DNA of 64,000 nucleotides from Qipengyuania profundimaris (GCF_030717945.1 NZ_JAVAIM010000001.1:2712631-2776630), one strand, 5' to 3'; positions 9,530-18,798 are shown, counted from the first letter of the stretch. A program made the numbers and translations. The notes: a model not told the origin generated them from the letters alone.

Positions 9530-10606
9530 CTAAACCTGACCCGGCCCGCGCTTCACCCGGAACTTGCGCCGACCCAGCACGGCTGCAGCCGCCATCCCGA
9601 ACAGCGCCATCATCGGCGGCGCAGGGACTTCGGTGCCGCTCGTGCTACCGGTAGTGGAGCCCGAAGTCGAACTGCTGGTGCTGGTGCTGGACGAGCTCGA
9701 CGTGCTCGAGCTGGTCGAACTCGACGACGAACTGCTGGTCGAGCTGGACGAGCTCGTGCTGGTCGTCACATTGCCCGAGGTCGAGGTGCTGGTAGACACA
9801 TCGCCGGATGTCGAGGTGGAAGTGCTGGTCGACACATCGCCCGAAGAACTGCTCGACACGTCGCCGGACGAACTGCTCGTCGTTGTCGTGCTGACTTCGC
9901 CGGTCGAAGTCGAAACCGCGCCGGTGCTGGTCGATACCGCACCGGTCGAAGTCGAAACTTCGCCGGTGGAGGTCGATGTCGAGCTGGAGCTGCCACCGGT
10001 GGTGGTCGAAACCTCGCCAGTCGAGGTCGAGCTGGAGCTGCCGCCGGTCGAGGTGGAGGTCGACGTGCCGCCGCTGGAGGTCGAGGTCGAGACGTCGATA
10101 TCGATGTCGGGCAGTTCGCCGCCGGTGGTCGTGGTCGAATTCACGACGACGCTGCCGCCGCCGCCACCGCCGCCGAAGAATCCTCCGAAGAAGCCGCCAC
10201 CGAAGCCGCCGCCGTATCCGCCGCCATAGCCGCCCGACGGGATCGAGCGCGCGCCGCCGCCACCGGCGACTACCGGTGCCGCTTCAGGGAGCGGCGGGAC
10301 AGGCACGGGCACCATCGCCTCGCGATAGACGGGCGGGCAGATGTTGTCGGGGTTTTCCGAAGCCAGCGGCGAATCATACGGCACGCATTCGATCGGGCGC
10401 GGAGGAATGGTGCGCGCGGCGCGGCGCGGCAGGGTGCGAACGACCGGCTTGGCCTGCTTCACTTGCTTCACCTGCTTGACGGCCTGCGCCTTGTATTGCG
10501 GATTGTCGGTGACCGGACGCTCCGCCACATGCACGGCGCCGCCGGCAACCAGCGCGCCACCCGCAGCGGTGGCCGACAATTTGGCAAGAGCTGATTTGAC
10601 CGACAT
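9530..10606 (-). CDS. Ser/Thr-rich PEP-CTERM-type exported protein
   Basis: 358 aa from ATG 10606, with GGAAG 6 bases upstream. Parts in order: a hydrophobic signal-like N-terminus; a KQVKQVKQAK repeat near residues 45-55; a Pro-rich region with three Cys; a Gly/Tyr/Phe-rich run near 130-160; about 150 residues almost entirely Ser, Thr, Gly and Val (STSTS/GEVST units); and a C-terminal sorting tail. The tail is EVPAPPMM, a hydrophobic span (ALFGMAAAAVLG), then RRKFR. That tail is of the PEP-CTERM/exosortase type with a VPAPP variant. Such proteins are normally glycosylated and tied to exopolysaccharide export. No exosortase is in this window. Confidence 0.75.
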   Translation of the reverse strand: MSVKSALAKLSATAAGGALVAGGAVHVAERPVTDNPQYKAQAVKQVKQVKQAKPVVRTLPRRAARTIPPRPIECVPYDSPLASENPDNICPPVYREAMVPVPVPPLPEAAPVVAGGGGARSIPSGGYGGGYGGGFGGGFFGGFFGGGGGGGSVVVNSTTTTGGELPDIDIDVSTSTSSGGTSTSTSTGGSSSSTSTGEVSTTTGGSSSSTSTSTGEVSTSTGAVSTSTGAVSTSTGEVSTTTTSSSSGDVSSSSSGDVSTSTSTSTSGDVSTSTSTSGNVTTSTSSSSSTSSSSSSSTSSSTSSSSSTSTSSSTSGSTTGSTSGTEVPAPPMMALFGMAAAAVLGRRKFRVKRGPGQV

Positions 10607-10710
10607 CGACTGCTTCCCTTCGCGGCCCTTCGACCGGGGCCCTTCCCCCTGATCTTGCCGGACCCCTGTCCGCACCGTTCTGCCGAATCCCGGCTTCGGG
10701 TGCGATTCCT

Positions 10711-10726
10711 TGCTTCTTCAGTACCG
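10711..10726 (-). promoter_or_regulatory. possible sigma-54 promoter of the PEP-CTERM gene
   Basis: On the minus strand the sequence CGGTACTGAAGAAGCA has the GG and GC doublets of a -24/-12 promoter exactly 10 bases apart, about 105 bases before the PEP-CTERM start. Only part of the wider consensus (TGGCAC-N5-TTGC) matches. Upstream lie two short dyads, TCGCT-N6-AGCGA (10740-10755) and GTCCCG-AAT-CGGGAC (10772-10786), which could bind an activator. PEP-CTERM genes are often controlled by the sigma-54 system PrsK/PrsR. Weak evidence. Confidence 0.3.
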
Positions 10727-10822
10727 CAGAATGGTAATTTCGCTCCGAAAAGCGAGCCTTACACCGCCTGCGTCCCGAATCGGGACTACCGCCCCTCCAA
10801 TCGTTTCGGTCGCTAGATAGCC

Positions 10823-11848
10823 CTATTCGTCGAACATGTCGCCTTGCGGCCTGTTGGGCGGTGCGATGCCGAGATGCTGCCAGCCGCCATCGTTGAGCAT
10901 GCGCCCGCGCGCGGTGCGGGCGATCAGGCCGAGCTGGATGAGATAGGGCTCGATCACTTCCTCCACCGTGTCGCGCGGTTCGCTGAGGCCCGCGGCGAGG
11001 GTCTCTACCCCGACCGGGCCGCCCTTGTAGGTGGTCGCGATCATGGTGAGGTAGCGCCGGTCCATCGCATCGAGGCCGAGGCTGTCGACTTCCAGCCGGG
11101 TCAGCGCATCGTCGGCGACCATGGTCGTCACCACCTGTTCGCCCAGCACGCTGGCGAAATCGCGCACGCGGCGCATCAGGCGGCCCGCGACACGCGGCGT
11201 GCCACGCGAACGGCGGGCAATCTCGCGCGCGCCGCCGTCGTCGATGCCCATGCCGAGCAGCCCTGCCCCGCGCGTGACGACCTTGAGCAGCTCGTCCTCG
11301 GTATAGAAATTCAGCCGCACCGGAATGCCGAAGCGGTCGCGCAGCGGCGTGGTCAGCAGCCCCTGCCGCGTGGTCGCGCCGACCAGCGTGAAAGGCGGCA
11401 GGTCGATCCGCACGCTGCGCGCCGAGGGCCCCTCGCCGATGATGATGTCGAGCGCGCGGTCCTCCATGGCCGGATAGAGCACCTCCTCCACCACCGGATT
11501 GAGGCGGTGGATCTCGTCGATAAACAGCACGTCGTTGGGCTCGAGATTGGTGAGCAGCGCGGCCAGATCGCCCGCCTTGGCGATCACCGGGCCGGAGGTG
11601 GCGCGGAAGCCGACGCCCAGTTCCTTCGAAACGATTTGCGCCAGCGTGGTCTTGCCGAGGCCGGGCGGGCCGAAAAACAGCACATGGTCCATCGCCTCGC
11701 CGCGGTTCTTCGCCGCCTCGATAAACACGCGAAGGTTCTCGCGCGCGGCCTTCTGCCCGACGAACTCCGCGAGCGACTTGGGCCGCAGCGCCGCATCCGG
11801 GTCTTCCGGCTGGCGGTCGGGGGAATGGAGGGGGACGGGTTCGGTCAT
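10823..11848 (-). CDS. ruvB: Holliday junction branch-migration helicase RuvB
   Basis: 341 aa from ATG 11848, which overlaps the stop of the 47-aa gene (ATGA). A TTG at 11881 would extend it but is less likely. AAA+ motor: Walker [12 protein letters not shown] near residue 65, Walker B FIDEIHR, sensor GATTR, and a C-terminal winged helix with [10 protein letters not shown]. It drives branch migration with RuvA during recombination repair. It is last in a four-gene operon starting with ruvA. ruvC is not in this window. Confidence 0.97.
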   Translation of the reverse strand: MTEPVPLHSPDRQPEDPDAALRPKSLAEFVGQKAARENLRVFIEAAKNRGEAMDHVLFFGPPGLGKTTLAQIVSKELGVGFRATSGPVIAKAGDLAALLTNLEPNDVLFIDEIHRLNPVVEEVLYPAMEDRALDIIIGEGPSARSVRIDLPPFTLVGATTRQGLLTTPLRDRFGIPVRLNFYTEDELLKVVTRGAGLLGMGIDDGGAREIARRSRGTPRVAGRLMRRVRDFASVLGEQVVTTMVADDALTRLEVDSLGLDAMDRRYLTMIATTYKGGPVGVETLAAGLSEPRDTVEEVIEPYLIQLGLIARTARGRMLNDGGWQHLGIAPPNRPQGDMFDE

Positions 11849-11988
11849 TCTGCCCTGCACGATCCGGTGCGGTAATCCCAAGCGCCGCCCGCGTCGACGC
11901 AGGCATCCACGTCAAGGAAGTCCTTGACCTGCCATCCTGCGACAGAGCCAAGTGCGAAACTCGCAGCCAAAGCGAGAAGTTTCCTCAA
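11845..11988 (-). CDS. 47-aa membrane-anchored small protein between ruvA and ruvB
   Basis: The start is TTG at 11988, embedded in the stop of the preceding DsrE-like gene (TTGA). The stop overlaps the ruvB start (ATGA). The peptide begins [20 protein letters not shown] (a basic end and one hydrophobic span), then an exposed tail with two Cys spaced [17 protein letters not shown]. The perfect 4-base overlaps at both ends are strong evidence for a translated gene despite its length. The C-D-x-G-G-x-W-x(5)-C pattern suggests a disulfide or metal site outside the membrane. Function unknown. Confidence 0.65.
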   Translation of the reverse strand: MRKLLALAASFALGSVAGWQVKDFLDVDACVDAGGAWDYRTGSCRAE

Positions 11989-12545
11989 AACGGGTTCACC
12001 GAATAGCCCGCCTGCTGCAGCAGCGCGTGGGCGGTCATGGCGGAGAGCGCCATTTCGACGCCGGGAATTAGGTCGCTCTGTCCGATGCCTTGCCCCGCCG
12101 CGCTCTGCCCGCACACGATGAACCGCACGCCCTGCGCCAGCATCGCGCGGACCATGTCGCCACTGGGATTGGTTGCGCCGTAGTCGCCGGCGGAGCGGGC
12201 TTCGTCGGTCAGCAGGTCCAGCACTGCCGTGCCATGAACGACGACGGCGATGCGCATATTCTCGGGATCGGCGCCATGCGCAGCGTGCATATTGATGAAT
12301 CGCGCCGCGCTTTCGATGCCACGATTGCGTTGCTCGCCCTCGCCATGGTTGGCCACGTCGAAACTGTGCGAAAATTCTATGTCCGCTGGGAGGTTGTCGA
12401 TACCCTCCACCGCTGCGTGCGGACCGAAGTCCGTAAATACCGGCCCAAGCTGCCATTCGGTATCCTGCGCCCGCGCCTGCGTCATCGTTGCCAGAAATGC
12501 CACTGCTGCTGCCGTGATTGCAAATCGCATGATATCGACCTTCAT
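11985..12545 (-). CDS. exported DsrE/DsrF-like protein
   Basis: 186 aa. Signal peptide ([22 protein letters not shown]) followed by a DsrE-type fold: [30 protein letters not shown] (one Cys near residue 143), and a C-terminal GYSVNPF. DsrE/F-like periplasmic proteins may carry sulfur or bind small ligands; the role is unproven. The ATG overlaps the ruvA stop and the stop overlaps the next start. It therefore sits inside the ruv operon between ruvA and ruvB, which is not the textbook arrangement. Confidence 0.78.
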   Translation of the reverse strand: MKVDIMRFAITAAAVAFLATMTQARAQDTEWQLGPVFTDFGPHAAVEGIDNLPADIEFSHSFDVANHGEGEQRNRGIESAARFINMHAAHGADPENMRIAVVVHGTAVLDLLTDEARSAGDYGATNPSGDMVRAMLAQGVRFIVCGQSAAGQGIGQSDLIPGVEMALSAMTAHALLQQAGYSVNPF

Positions 12546-13147
12546 CCTGCTGCCCTCTTCAATGCCACTCTTATCAGATCGCCCTCGCTCGCACCGTCTC
12601 CCAGTTCGCCCTGTGCCGCCGCGACGGCGCGTGCTGCAACGGCGGGCTTGAAGCCGAGGTTTTCGAGCGCGCTTACCGCGTCGGCGCTTGCCCCGCCTGC
12701 CGGGGTGGTTGGAGCCGCGCCGCCCGCCATGCCGCCGCCTGGCAGCGCGCCCGCCTTGTCCTTGAGCTCGTTGACGATCCGCCCGGCGAGCTTCGGCCCT
12801 ACGCCCTGCGCGCGCGCCACCGTTGCGGCGTCGCACTGCGAGCAGGCTTGCTGCACCTCGCCCGTCGAGAGGGCGGAAAGGATTGCCAGCGCCACCTTGC
12901 TGCCCACGCCCTGCACCTGGGTGAGCAGGCGGAACCAGTCGCGCTCGGCCGCCTCGGCAAAACCGAGCAACCGCATGTCGTTCTCGCTCACCTGCAGATC
13001 GGTGTAGACCGTGCACGCCTCGCCCGTTTCGCCCAGCGCCGCGAGCGTCTTGGACGAACAGTGCACGAGGTAACCGACGCCCGCGACGTCGATCACCGCC
13101 CAGTCCGCACCGGTTTCGTCGAGCAGGCCCTTCAGCTTCGCAATCAT
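12542..13147 (-). CDS. ruvA: Holliday junction-binding protein RuvA
   Basis: 201 aa, the normal family length. N-terminal OB fold ([13 protein letters not shown]), tandem helix-hairpin-helix motifs ([14 protein letters not shown] and [13 protein letters not shown]), a Gly/Pro-rich linker near 140-155, and a C-terminal UBA-like domain that contacts RuvB. It forms the tetramer that holds the four-way junction. It is first in the operon ruvA, dsrE-like, 47-aa gene, ruvB. The promoter should lie in 13148-13263, facing aroC. Confidence 0.96.
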   Translation of the reverse strand: MIAKLKGLLDETGADWAVIDVAGVGYLVHCSSKTLAALGETGEACTVYTDLQVSENDMRLLGFAEAAERDWFRLLTQVQGVGSKVALAILSALSTGEVQQACSQCDAATVARAQGVGPKLAGRIVNELKDKAGALPGGGMAGGAAPTTPAGGASADAVSALENLGFKPAVAARAVAAAQGELGDGASEGDLIRVALKRAAG

Positions 13148-13263
13148 TCGTTTCTTTCTGCGCTACCGCTACGCTGCATGAGCGCCTTTTGTTCTTGCGG
13201 TACAAGACAAGATTGGTCCAGCCACAATGGACAGCGCCCCACAGTTGCGACAGACAGGCCGTC

Positions 13264-14331
13264 ATGAGCTGGAACACCTTCGGACGGACCTTGCGCTTCA
13301 CCACCTGGGGCGAGAGCCATGGACCCGCGATCGGCGCTGTGGTCGACGGGTGCCCGCCGGGCATCGCGCTGGACGAGAGCGACATCCAGCCTTTCCTCGA
13401 TGCGCGGAAGCCGGGGCAGAACAAGTTCACCACCCAGCGCAAGGAGCCGGATGAAGTCCGGATCCTGTCCGGCGTTTTCGAAGGCAAGACCACCGGCACG
13501 CCGATCAGCCTGCTGATCGAGAATACCGACCAGCGATCGAAGGACTATTCGGAGATCGCGAAGACCTATCGCCCCGGCCATGCCGACTATGCCTACGACG
13601 CGAAATACGGCTTCCGCGACTATCGTGGCGGCGGGAGATCGAGCGCGAGGGAGACCGCGATGCGCGTCGCGGCGGGCGCGATTGCGCGCAAAGTAGTCGG
13701 CGAGGTGGAGATACTCGCCTTCGTTTCGGAGATCGGGGGCGACCGGATCGATCCGGCGAATTTCGAAGCCGCGGAGATTGCGCGCAACCCGTTCTGGTGC
13801 CCCGATGTGGAGGCCGCCAGGCGCTGGGAGCAGTTGGTCGACAACGCGCGCAAGTCCGGCTCTTCGCTCGGCGCGGTGGTCGACTGCGTGGCGCGCGGCG
13901 TGCCCGCCGGCTGGGGCGCGCCGGTCTATGCCAAGCTCGACGCCGACCTCGCGAGCGGGATGATGAGCATCAATGCCGTCAAGGGCGTGGAGATCGGCGA
14001 CGGCTTCGATGCCGCGCGCCTGACCGGCGAGCAGAATGCCGATGCCATGTCACCCGGCAAGGACGGGCCGGAGTTCGCGGCCAATCACGCCGGCGGCATA
14101 GCGGGCGGCATCTCGACCGGCCAGCCCGTCACTTGCCGCGTCGCTTTCAAGCCGACCAGTTCGATCCTGACCCCGGTCGCCAGTGTGGACCGCGAGGGCA
14201 ATGCGACGGAGGTCCGCACCAAGGGCCGTCACGACCCCTGCGTGGGTATTCGCGGAACGCCTGTGGTGGAGGCGATGATGGCGCTGGTGCTGGCCGACCA
14301 CAAGCTGCTCCACCGCGCGCAATGCGGGTGA
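13264..14331 (+). CDS. aroC: chorismate synthase
   Basis: 355 aa from ATG 13264 ([20 protein letters not shown]). It makes chorismate from EPSP with reduced FMN, the last shikimate step. Conserved FMN/substrate motifs: GESHGPAIG near 18-26, GGRSSARET near 125, and the C-terminal [18 protein letters not shown]. Divergent from ruvA with 116 bases between. Downstream aromatic amino acid genes (aminotransferase and prephenate dehydrogenase) lie 32 kb away, not in one operon. Confidence 0.97.
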   Translation: MSWNTFGRTLRFTTWGESHGPAIGAVVDGCPPGIALDESDIQPFLDARKPGQNKFTTQRKEPDEVRILSGVFEGKTTGTPISLLIENTDQRSKDYSEIAKTYRPGHADYAYDAKYGFRDYRGGGRSSARETAMRVAAGAIARKVVGEVEILAFVSEIGGDRIDPANFEAAEIARNPFWCPDVEAARRWEQLVDNARKSGSSLGAVVDCVARGVPAGWGAPVYAKLDADLASGMMSINAVKGVEIGDGFDAARLTGEQNADAMSPGKDGPEFAANHAGGIAGGISTGQPVTCRVAFKPTSSILTPVASVDREGNATEVRTKGRHDPCVGIRGTPVVEAMMALVLADHKLLHRAQCG

Positions 14332-14389
14332 AATGCAAGGATTTCCGCCGATTTCGGAACATCGCACCCTCCTCATTCGCTGATAAGGC

Positions 14390-14968
14390 GTGAGGGAACA
14401 CCAAGACGACAATACCACCGGCCATACGCTACCGACGCGCCGCGAAAGGCTGCGGGCTTTTACCAGACTCAAATCCCAGCGGCAGCTTCTGACCGCCGGC
14501 ATCGCCGTCCTCGGTGCCGCAGCGCTGACGCTTGGCGGTGCGCTTTGGCAGCAAGACCAGACGCCCGATGTGGTCAAGCTCGGCAAGGGTGTCGCCAGCG
14601 TCGATGCGCAACCCGTCGCCGCGCTCGAGCCGACCGCGGCGAGCCCCGACCCGACGCCATCCGCCTCGGAAAGTCCCATCGGCAGCGGCGACGCAAGCTA
14701 TTACGGCAGCGAACTGGCCGGCAATCGTACCGCCAGTGGAGAAATCTTCGATCCTTCCCGCCGGACCGCGGCGCACCGGACATTGCCGCTCGGCAGCGAG
14801 GTTCGCGTGACCAATGCGGGCAACGGCCGCAGCGTCGTGGTGACAATCAACGATCGCGGGCCCTTCCACGGCAATCGCGTGATCGATCTGTCTACTGCGG
14901 CCGCGAGTGCGATCGGATTGATCCGGTCGGGCACCGGCCGGGTAAGCCTCGCCTTGCTGATAAACTAG
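14390..14968 (+). CDS. rlpA: RlpA-type septal lytic transglycosylase (DPBB domain)
   Basis: 192 aa from a GTG. The cytosolic N-terminus is basic, with one hydrophobic span near residues 35-50, then a Pro/Ser/Ala linker. The double-psi beta-barrel covers about 100-190: DASYYGSELAGNRTASGE, TLPLGSEVRVTN, TINDRGPFHGNRVIDLS. RlpA cleaves glycan strands lacking stem peptides at the septum. No SPOR domain is present, unlike E. coli RlpA, and the protein seems anchored by a membrane helix rather than a lipid. It follows aroC by 58 bases on the same strand. Confidence 0.83.
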   Translation: MREHQDDNTTGHTLPTRRERLRAFTRLKSQRQLLTAGIAVLGAAALTLGGALWQQDQTPDVVKLGKGVASVDAQPVAALEPTAASPDPTPSASESPIGSGDASYYGSELAGNRTASGEIFDPSRRTAAHRTLPLGSEVRVTNAGNGRSVVVTINDRGPFHGNRVIDLSTAAASAIGLIRSGTGRVSLALLIN

Positions 14969-15025
14969 TCCGCAGCTTCGGATAGAAGAGCAGAGCAGTT
15001 AGGGCTTGCCAAATCGGCGGAGGCC

Positions 15026-15628
15026 ATGTTGCGGCTGCTCGCAATGACATCTTTCCTCAAATCCCGCCCAGCCCTCTGGCTCATCCTCGCCCTGCCCGGC
15101 CTGTGGATGGGCTGGCGCTGGATCGCCACGCCCGACGACTATGGCTATGGCCACGCTATCGGCGATAGCGGCGACTGGGCCGCGTGGTTGCTGCTGCTGA
15201 CGTTGGCCGTCACGCCGATCCGGCTCGCGTTTCGCAAGCGGAAATGGGCTGTCTGGCTGATGCGGCGGAGGCGGGATTTGGGCGTGGCGAGTTTTGGCTA
15301 TGCCGCGTTCCACACGGGTATCTATCTCTGGAAGAAGGCCTCGTTCTCCGCCGTGCTGGCGGAAGCGGGCGAAGCATATCTGCTCGCGGGCTGGCTGGCT
15401 TTTGCGCTGTTCGTGCCACTCGCCGCGACATCGAACGACATCGCGACGAGGGCGCTCAAGCGGTCATGGAAGACGTTGCACCGGCTGGTGTATCCGGCTG
15501 CAGTGCTCGTCTTCCTCCACTGGGTCCTGTCCGCCTTCGATCCGACCACGGCCTGGATACACGTCGGTATCCTCGTGGGAATCGAAGGCGTCAGGATCGT
15601 GCTGCAGATGCGTCAGAGAGTGACGTAA
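15026..15628 (+). CDS. MsrQ/YedZ-like haem membrane protein (ferric reductase-like domain)
   Basis: 200 aa with six predicted membrane helices. The ferric-reductase-like fold shows His in AAFHTGIYL and in KTLHRLVYPA and FLHWVLS, the expected b-haem ligands. MsrQ passes quinol electrons to periplasmic MsrP for methionine sulfoxide repair, but no msrP is adjacent, so the name is kept open. Starts ATG 15026 and ATG 15044 are both possible. The second lies in a CTCGCAATGACA stretch resembling one end of the palindrome at 17073-17172. The 3' end overlaps the convergent lipoprotein gene by 16 bases. Confidence 0.75.
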   Translation: MLRLLAMTSFLKSRPALWLILALPGLWMGWRWIATPDDYGYGHAIGDSGDWAAWLLLLTLAVTPIRLAFRKRKWAVWLMRRRRDLGVASFGYAAFHTGIYLWKKASFSAVLAEAGEAYLLAGWLAFALFVPLAATSNDIATRALKRSWKTLHRLVYPAAVLVFLHWVLSAFDPTTAWIHVGILVGIEGVRIVLQMRQRVT

Positions 15629-16122
15629 TTGCGGAAACGGGCGACTTCCGCCTCGTCCACATATTTGCCGATCTCGCGGTCGAATTCGGCCATGTCTTCG
15701 TAAGGGCGATATTCCTCGAACTCATGGACCATCTTGTCGGTCATGCCGGGGATCAAACGGATCTGCTCTTCGGTCGCCTCGTTGAGATTGACCGGCACGA
15801 ACACGCGCTCGCGCACGGTGGCGGCCTGCTCTTCGGTGAGGCTTTCCATTAGCACCGTGTTGAAAGCGGTCACGTCGGCATAGGGCTGGCCCGCGACGAT
15901 GGCTGCCGCCAGTTCTTCCGAGATACCGTCGATCCCTGCGAGATCTTCGGCAGCCGCCGTCCCGGCATCGATCACGGTCTGGGTATCGGTGGCTTCGACC
16001 GTTTCCATCTCGGCCGGCGTGGTCGCGTCATCGGTGATCACGGTGTCTTCGGCGTCGCCCGAGCAGGCTGCAAGGGCAAGAGTGCTACCGGTGATGGCGG
16101 CGGCGAAAGCAAATTTACGCAT
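15613..16122 (-). CDS. helix-hairpin-helix lipoprotein
   Basis: 169 aa. Lipoprotein signal with lipobox LALAAC (Cys near 20), an acidic Thr-rich linker, then two short helix-hairpin-helix-like regions: LAGIDGISEELAAAIVAG near 62-80 and VNLNEATEEQIRLIPGM near 110-126, as in ComEA-like domains. Such domains usually bind DNA, but the lipid anchor places it outside the cytosol, so a role in DNA uptake is only a guess. It converges with the MsrQ-like gene. Confidence 0.7.
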   Translation of the reverse strand: MRKFAFAAAITGSTLALAACSGDAEDTVITDDATTPAEMETVEATDTQTVIDAGTAAAEDLAGIDGISEELAAAIVAGQPYADVTAFNTVLMESLTEEQAATVRERVFVPVNLNEATEEQIRLIPGMTDKMVHEFEEYRPYEDMAEFDREIGKYVDEAEVARFRNYVTL

Positions 16123-16365
16123 GTCGAATCCTTCTTATTGCGATGCATTCTCATTATCAGGGGATTGCAGGCTCGGCTAAGGATTTCTCCAAAATTCGGA
16201 CTATTGCGCAAAACGCAATGAAATCGCACCGATGTTGCGCTTTTCGAAAGTTCCAACTCGGTGATTGATAATTCCGATGCTCGCAATCGCAACATATCGC
16301 TTTTGTGCATCGCACCACGGCCTATCTGACACCCATCAGTTTCAACCCCACAACGGAGACAACCC

Positions 16366-16932
16366 ATGGGTATCATCGGAAGCCAGATCAAACCGTTCAC
16401 CGCCACCGCCTTCAAGGCCGGCGAAGATTTCTACGACGTCACCGACGAGGACGTGAAGGGTAAGTGGGCAGTGTTCTTCTTCTACCCGGCCGACTTCACC
16501 TTCGTCTGCCCGACCGAGCTCGAAGACCTCGGCGAGCAGTACAACATGCTCCAGAAGATGGACGTCGAAGTCTATGGCGTGTCGACCGACACGCACTTCA
16601 GCCACAAGGCCTGGCACGACACGTCGGACAAGATCGGCAAGCTGAACTTCCCGTTCCTCGGCGACCAGAACCACGTTCTGGCGCGCAATTTCGACGTGCT
16701 GCGCGAAGGCGTCGGCTTGGCCGACCGCGCGACCTTCGTCGTCGATCCCGACGGCGTGATCCAGATCATGGAACAGACCTGCGAAGGCGTCGGCCGCAAT
16801 GCCAACGAACTCGCCCGCAAGATCAAGGCCGCGCAGTACGTCCGCGCAAACCCCGGCCAGGTCTGCCCGGCTGCTTGGGAAGAAGGCAGCGACACGCTGG
16901 CCCCCTCGCTCGACCTCGTCGGCAAGATTTAA
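16366..16932 (+). CDS. ahpC: alkyl hydroperoxide reductase, peroxiredoxin subunit
   Basis: 188 aa typical 2-Cys peroxiredoxin. Peroxidatic Cys in FTFVCPTEL (Cys 48) and resolving Cys in VCPAAW (near 167). AhpC reduces H2O2 and organic peroxides and is recycled by AhpF, encoded 250 bases downstream. GGAGAC lies 6 bases before the ATG. The 243-base upstream gap is AT-richer than its surroundings and should hold the promoter. No convincing OxyR site could be read by eye. A strong terminator follows. Confidence 0.97.
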   Translation: MGIIGSQIKPFTATAFKAGEDFYDVTDEDVKGKWAVFFFYPADFTFVCPTELEDLGEQYNMLQKMDVEVYGVSTDTHFSHKAWHDTSDKIGKLNFPFLGDQNHVLARNFDVLREGVGLADRATFVVDPDGVIQIMEQTCEGVGRNANELARKIKAAQYVRANPGQVCPAAWEEGSDTLAPSLDLVGKI

Positions 16933-17008
16933 GCCGACAACCGCATACGCGCTCCCATACCTCCTAGAAGGAGCGCGATAAGAGCCCGAGTTCCGCTCGG
17001 GTCGCTGG

Positions 17009-17051
17009 AAGGCCCGGGGCATCCTCCCCCAATCCCCGCCCCGGGCCTTTT
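17009..17051 (+). terminator. Rho-independent terminator after ahpC
   Basis: A 10-bp perfect GC stem (GGCCCGGGGC at 17011-17020 with GCCCCGGGCC at 17038-17047) is flanked by AA before and TTTT after. It should end most ahpC transcripts before ahpF. Confidence 0.8.
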
Positions 17052-17072
17052 CCATCCCACAGCCCGCTCCTC

Positions 17073-17172
17073 GTCATTGCGAGGAGCCGCAGGCGACGCG
17101 GCAATCCAGAGCCGCTGGCATTTGCCTCTCTGGACTGCCGGGTCGCCCCGTCCCGGGGCTCCTCGCAATGAC
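17073..17172. repeat. 100-bp dispersed palindrome (GTCATTGCGAGGAG type)
   Basis: The outer arms GTCATTGCGAGGAGCC (17073-17088) and GGCTCCTCGCAATGAC (17157-17172) are perfect 16-bp inverted repeats. The inner arms (GGCGACGCGGCAATCCAGAG against CTCTGGACTGCCGGGTCGCC) pair with two mismatches. This type of element is common between genes in sphingomonads. It ends 12 bases before the ahpF start and contains no own gene. Confidence 0.8.
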
Positions 17173-17184
17173 AAGGATTTGACG

Positions 17185-18774
17185 ATGCTCGACGACACGA
17201 TGAAACAGCAGCTCACCACATATCTCGCCAATCTGCGCGAGCCGGTGGAGCTGGTCGCGTCACTGGGCGATGACGAGAAATCGCGCCAGACACGTGAACT
17301 GCTGGAAGAGATCGCCGGTCTGCACGACGAGGTCGAGGCGAGCTTCGACGGGACGGACGACCGCAAACCCAGCTTCGTCATCCGCCGCGCGAGCGATGCG
17401 GAGAAGTGGGTGCGCTTTGCAGGGCTGCCGATGGGGCACGAATTCACCTCGCTGGTGCTCGCGCTGCTGTGGGCCGGCGGTCATCCGCCGAAGGTCGATG
17501 CCGATCTGCTGGAGCAGGTTCGCGGCCTCGAAGGCGACTTCAATTTCGAGATGTATTTCTCTTTGAGCTGCCACAACTGCCCGGACGTGGTGCAGGCGCT
17601 CACGCTGATGGCGCTGGAGAATCCGCGCATTACTGCGACGCTGATCGAAGGCGGCACCTACCAGGACGAGGTCGACGCACGCGACGTGATGGCCGTCCCG
17701 GCGACCTTCCTCAACGGCGAGCCCTTCTACAATGGCAAGATGGAGCTGGCCGAAATCCTCGCCAAGCTCGACACCAATGCCGATGCGAAGGCCGCCGAGA
17801 AGCTGGCCTCCAAGGACCCGTTCGAAGTGCTGATCGTCGGCGGTGGTCCGGCAGGCGCGGCGAGCGCGATCTACACGGCACGCAAGGGGTTCCGCACGGG
17901 AATCGCGGCTGAGCGCTTCGGCGGCCAGCTGCACGACACTCTCGGCATCGAGAACCTGCCCGGCACTGCCTATACCGAAGGGCCCAAGCTGGCGGCGGAT
18001 CTGGAACGTCAGATCGGCGAGAACACGATCGACCTCATGAATCTCGCCAAGGCCGTGAAGCTGGTCCCGGCGAAAACCGAGGGCGGACTGCACACGGTCG
18101 AGCTGGGCAATGGCGCGAGCCTGAAGGCGCGCAGCCTGATCCTCGCGACCGGCGCGCGCTGGCGCAATCTCGGCGTTCCGGGCGAAGCCGAGTATCGCAA
18201 CAAGGGCGTGGCCTACTGTCCGCACTGCGACGGCCCCCTGTTCAAGGGCAAGCGCATCGCGGTGATCGGCGGCGGCAATTCGGGCGTCGAGGCGGCGATC
18301 GACCTTGCCAAGATCGTCGGGCATGTCACGCTGATCGAATATGACGAGAAGCTGCGCGCCGACGAAGTCCTGCAGGCCAAATTGCGCAGTCTCTCCAATG
18401 TCGAGATCGTTACCAGCGGCCAGACCACTGAGATTACCGGTGACAATGGCAAGGTGAACGGTCTGGTCCTCAAGGACCGCGCAAGCGGCGACGAACGCCG
18501 CATCGAGCTTGAAGGCGTGTTCGTCCAGATCGGCCTCGTGCCGAACACCGAATGGCTCAAGGACTCCGGCCTCGAACTGACCGAGTTCGGCGAAATCGTG
18601 ACGGACGAAGAGGGCCGCACAAACCTGCCGGGCGTGCTCGGCGCAGGCGATGTGACGGATGTGCCGTACAAACAGATCGTCGTCGCCATGGGCGAAGGCT
18701 CGAAGGCAGGCCTCTCCGCCTTCGACTATCTCATCCGCACCGAGCCTGCCGAGGAAATCGCGAAGGCCGCCTGA
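17185..18774 (+). CDS. ahpF: alkyl hydroperoxide reductase subunit F
   Basis: 529 aa from ATG 17185 with AAGGA 7 bases upstream; upstream codons read through the palindrome and are not used. The N-terminal tandem thioredoxin-fold domain has LSCHNCPD (CxxC near 129). The FAD/NAD(P) reductase part follows: FAD motif [14 protein letters not shown] near 214, redox-active YCPHCDG near 344, NAD motif [13 protein letters not shown] near 358, and C-terminal [15 protein letters not shown]. It passes electrons from NADH to AhpC. Its own promoter is not obvious because the ahpC terminator and the palindrome lie directly upstream. Confidence 0.96.
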   Translation: MLDDTMKQQLTTYLANLREPVELVASLGDDEKSRQTRELLEEIAGLHDEVEASFDGTDDRKPSFVIRRASDAEKWVRFAGLPMGHEFTSLVLALLWAGGHPPKVDADLLEQVRGLEGDFNFEMYFSLSCHNCPDVVQALTLMALENPRITATLIEGGTYQDEVDARDVMAVPATFLNGEPFYNGKMELAEILAKLDTNADAKAAEKLASKDPFEVLIVGGGPAGAASAIYTARKGFRTGIAAERFGGQLHDTLGIENLPGTAYTEGPKLAADLERQIGENTIDLMNLAKAVKLVPAKTEGGLHTVELGNGASLKARSLILATGARWRNLGVPGEAEYRNKGVAYCPHCDGPLFKGKRIAVIGGGNSGVEAAIDLAKIVGHVTLIEYDEKLRADEVLQAKLRSLSNVEIVTSGQTTEITGDNGKVNGLVLKDRASGDERRIELEGVFVQIGLVPNTEWLKDSGLELTEFGEIVTDEEGRTNLPGVLGAGDVTDVPYKQIVVAMGEGSKAGLSAFDYLIRTEPAEEIAKAA

Positions 18775-18798
18775 TCCGGCCAGAAACCCGAAGCAAAA

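Noticed and set aside
9660-10120. CRISPR-like or satellite array
   Set aside because: The short GTCGAGGTCGAA-type units vary in length and have no equal spacers; they encode the Ser/Thr repeats.
9564-10229. Acidic Glu/Val/Asp repeat protein on the plus strand
   Set aside because: It is the complement of the STSTS low-complexity tract of the PEP-CTERM gene, which has the signal, sorting tail and ribosome site.
13189-13263. Extended N-terminus for chorismate synthase
   Set aside because: The family begins at MSWNTFG (13264); the extra codons are in the divergent promoter region of ruvA.
16204-16218. TTGCG-CAAAA-CGCAA dyad upstream of ahpC as an OxyR operator
   Set aside because: Too short and 150 bases from the start; OxyR spacing of four ATAG-type contacts is not met.
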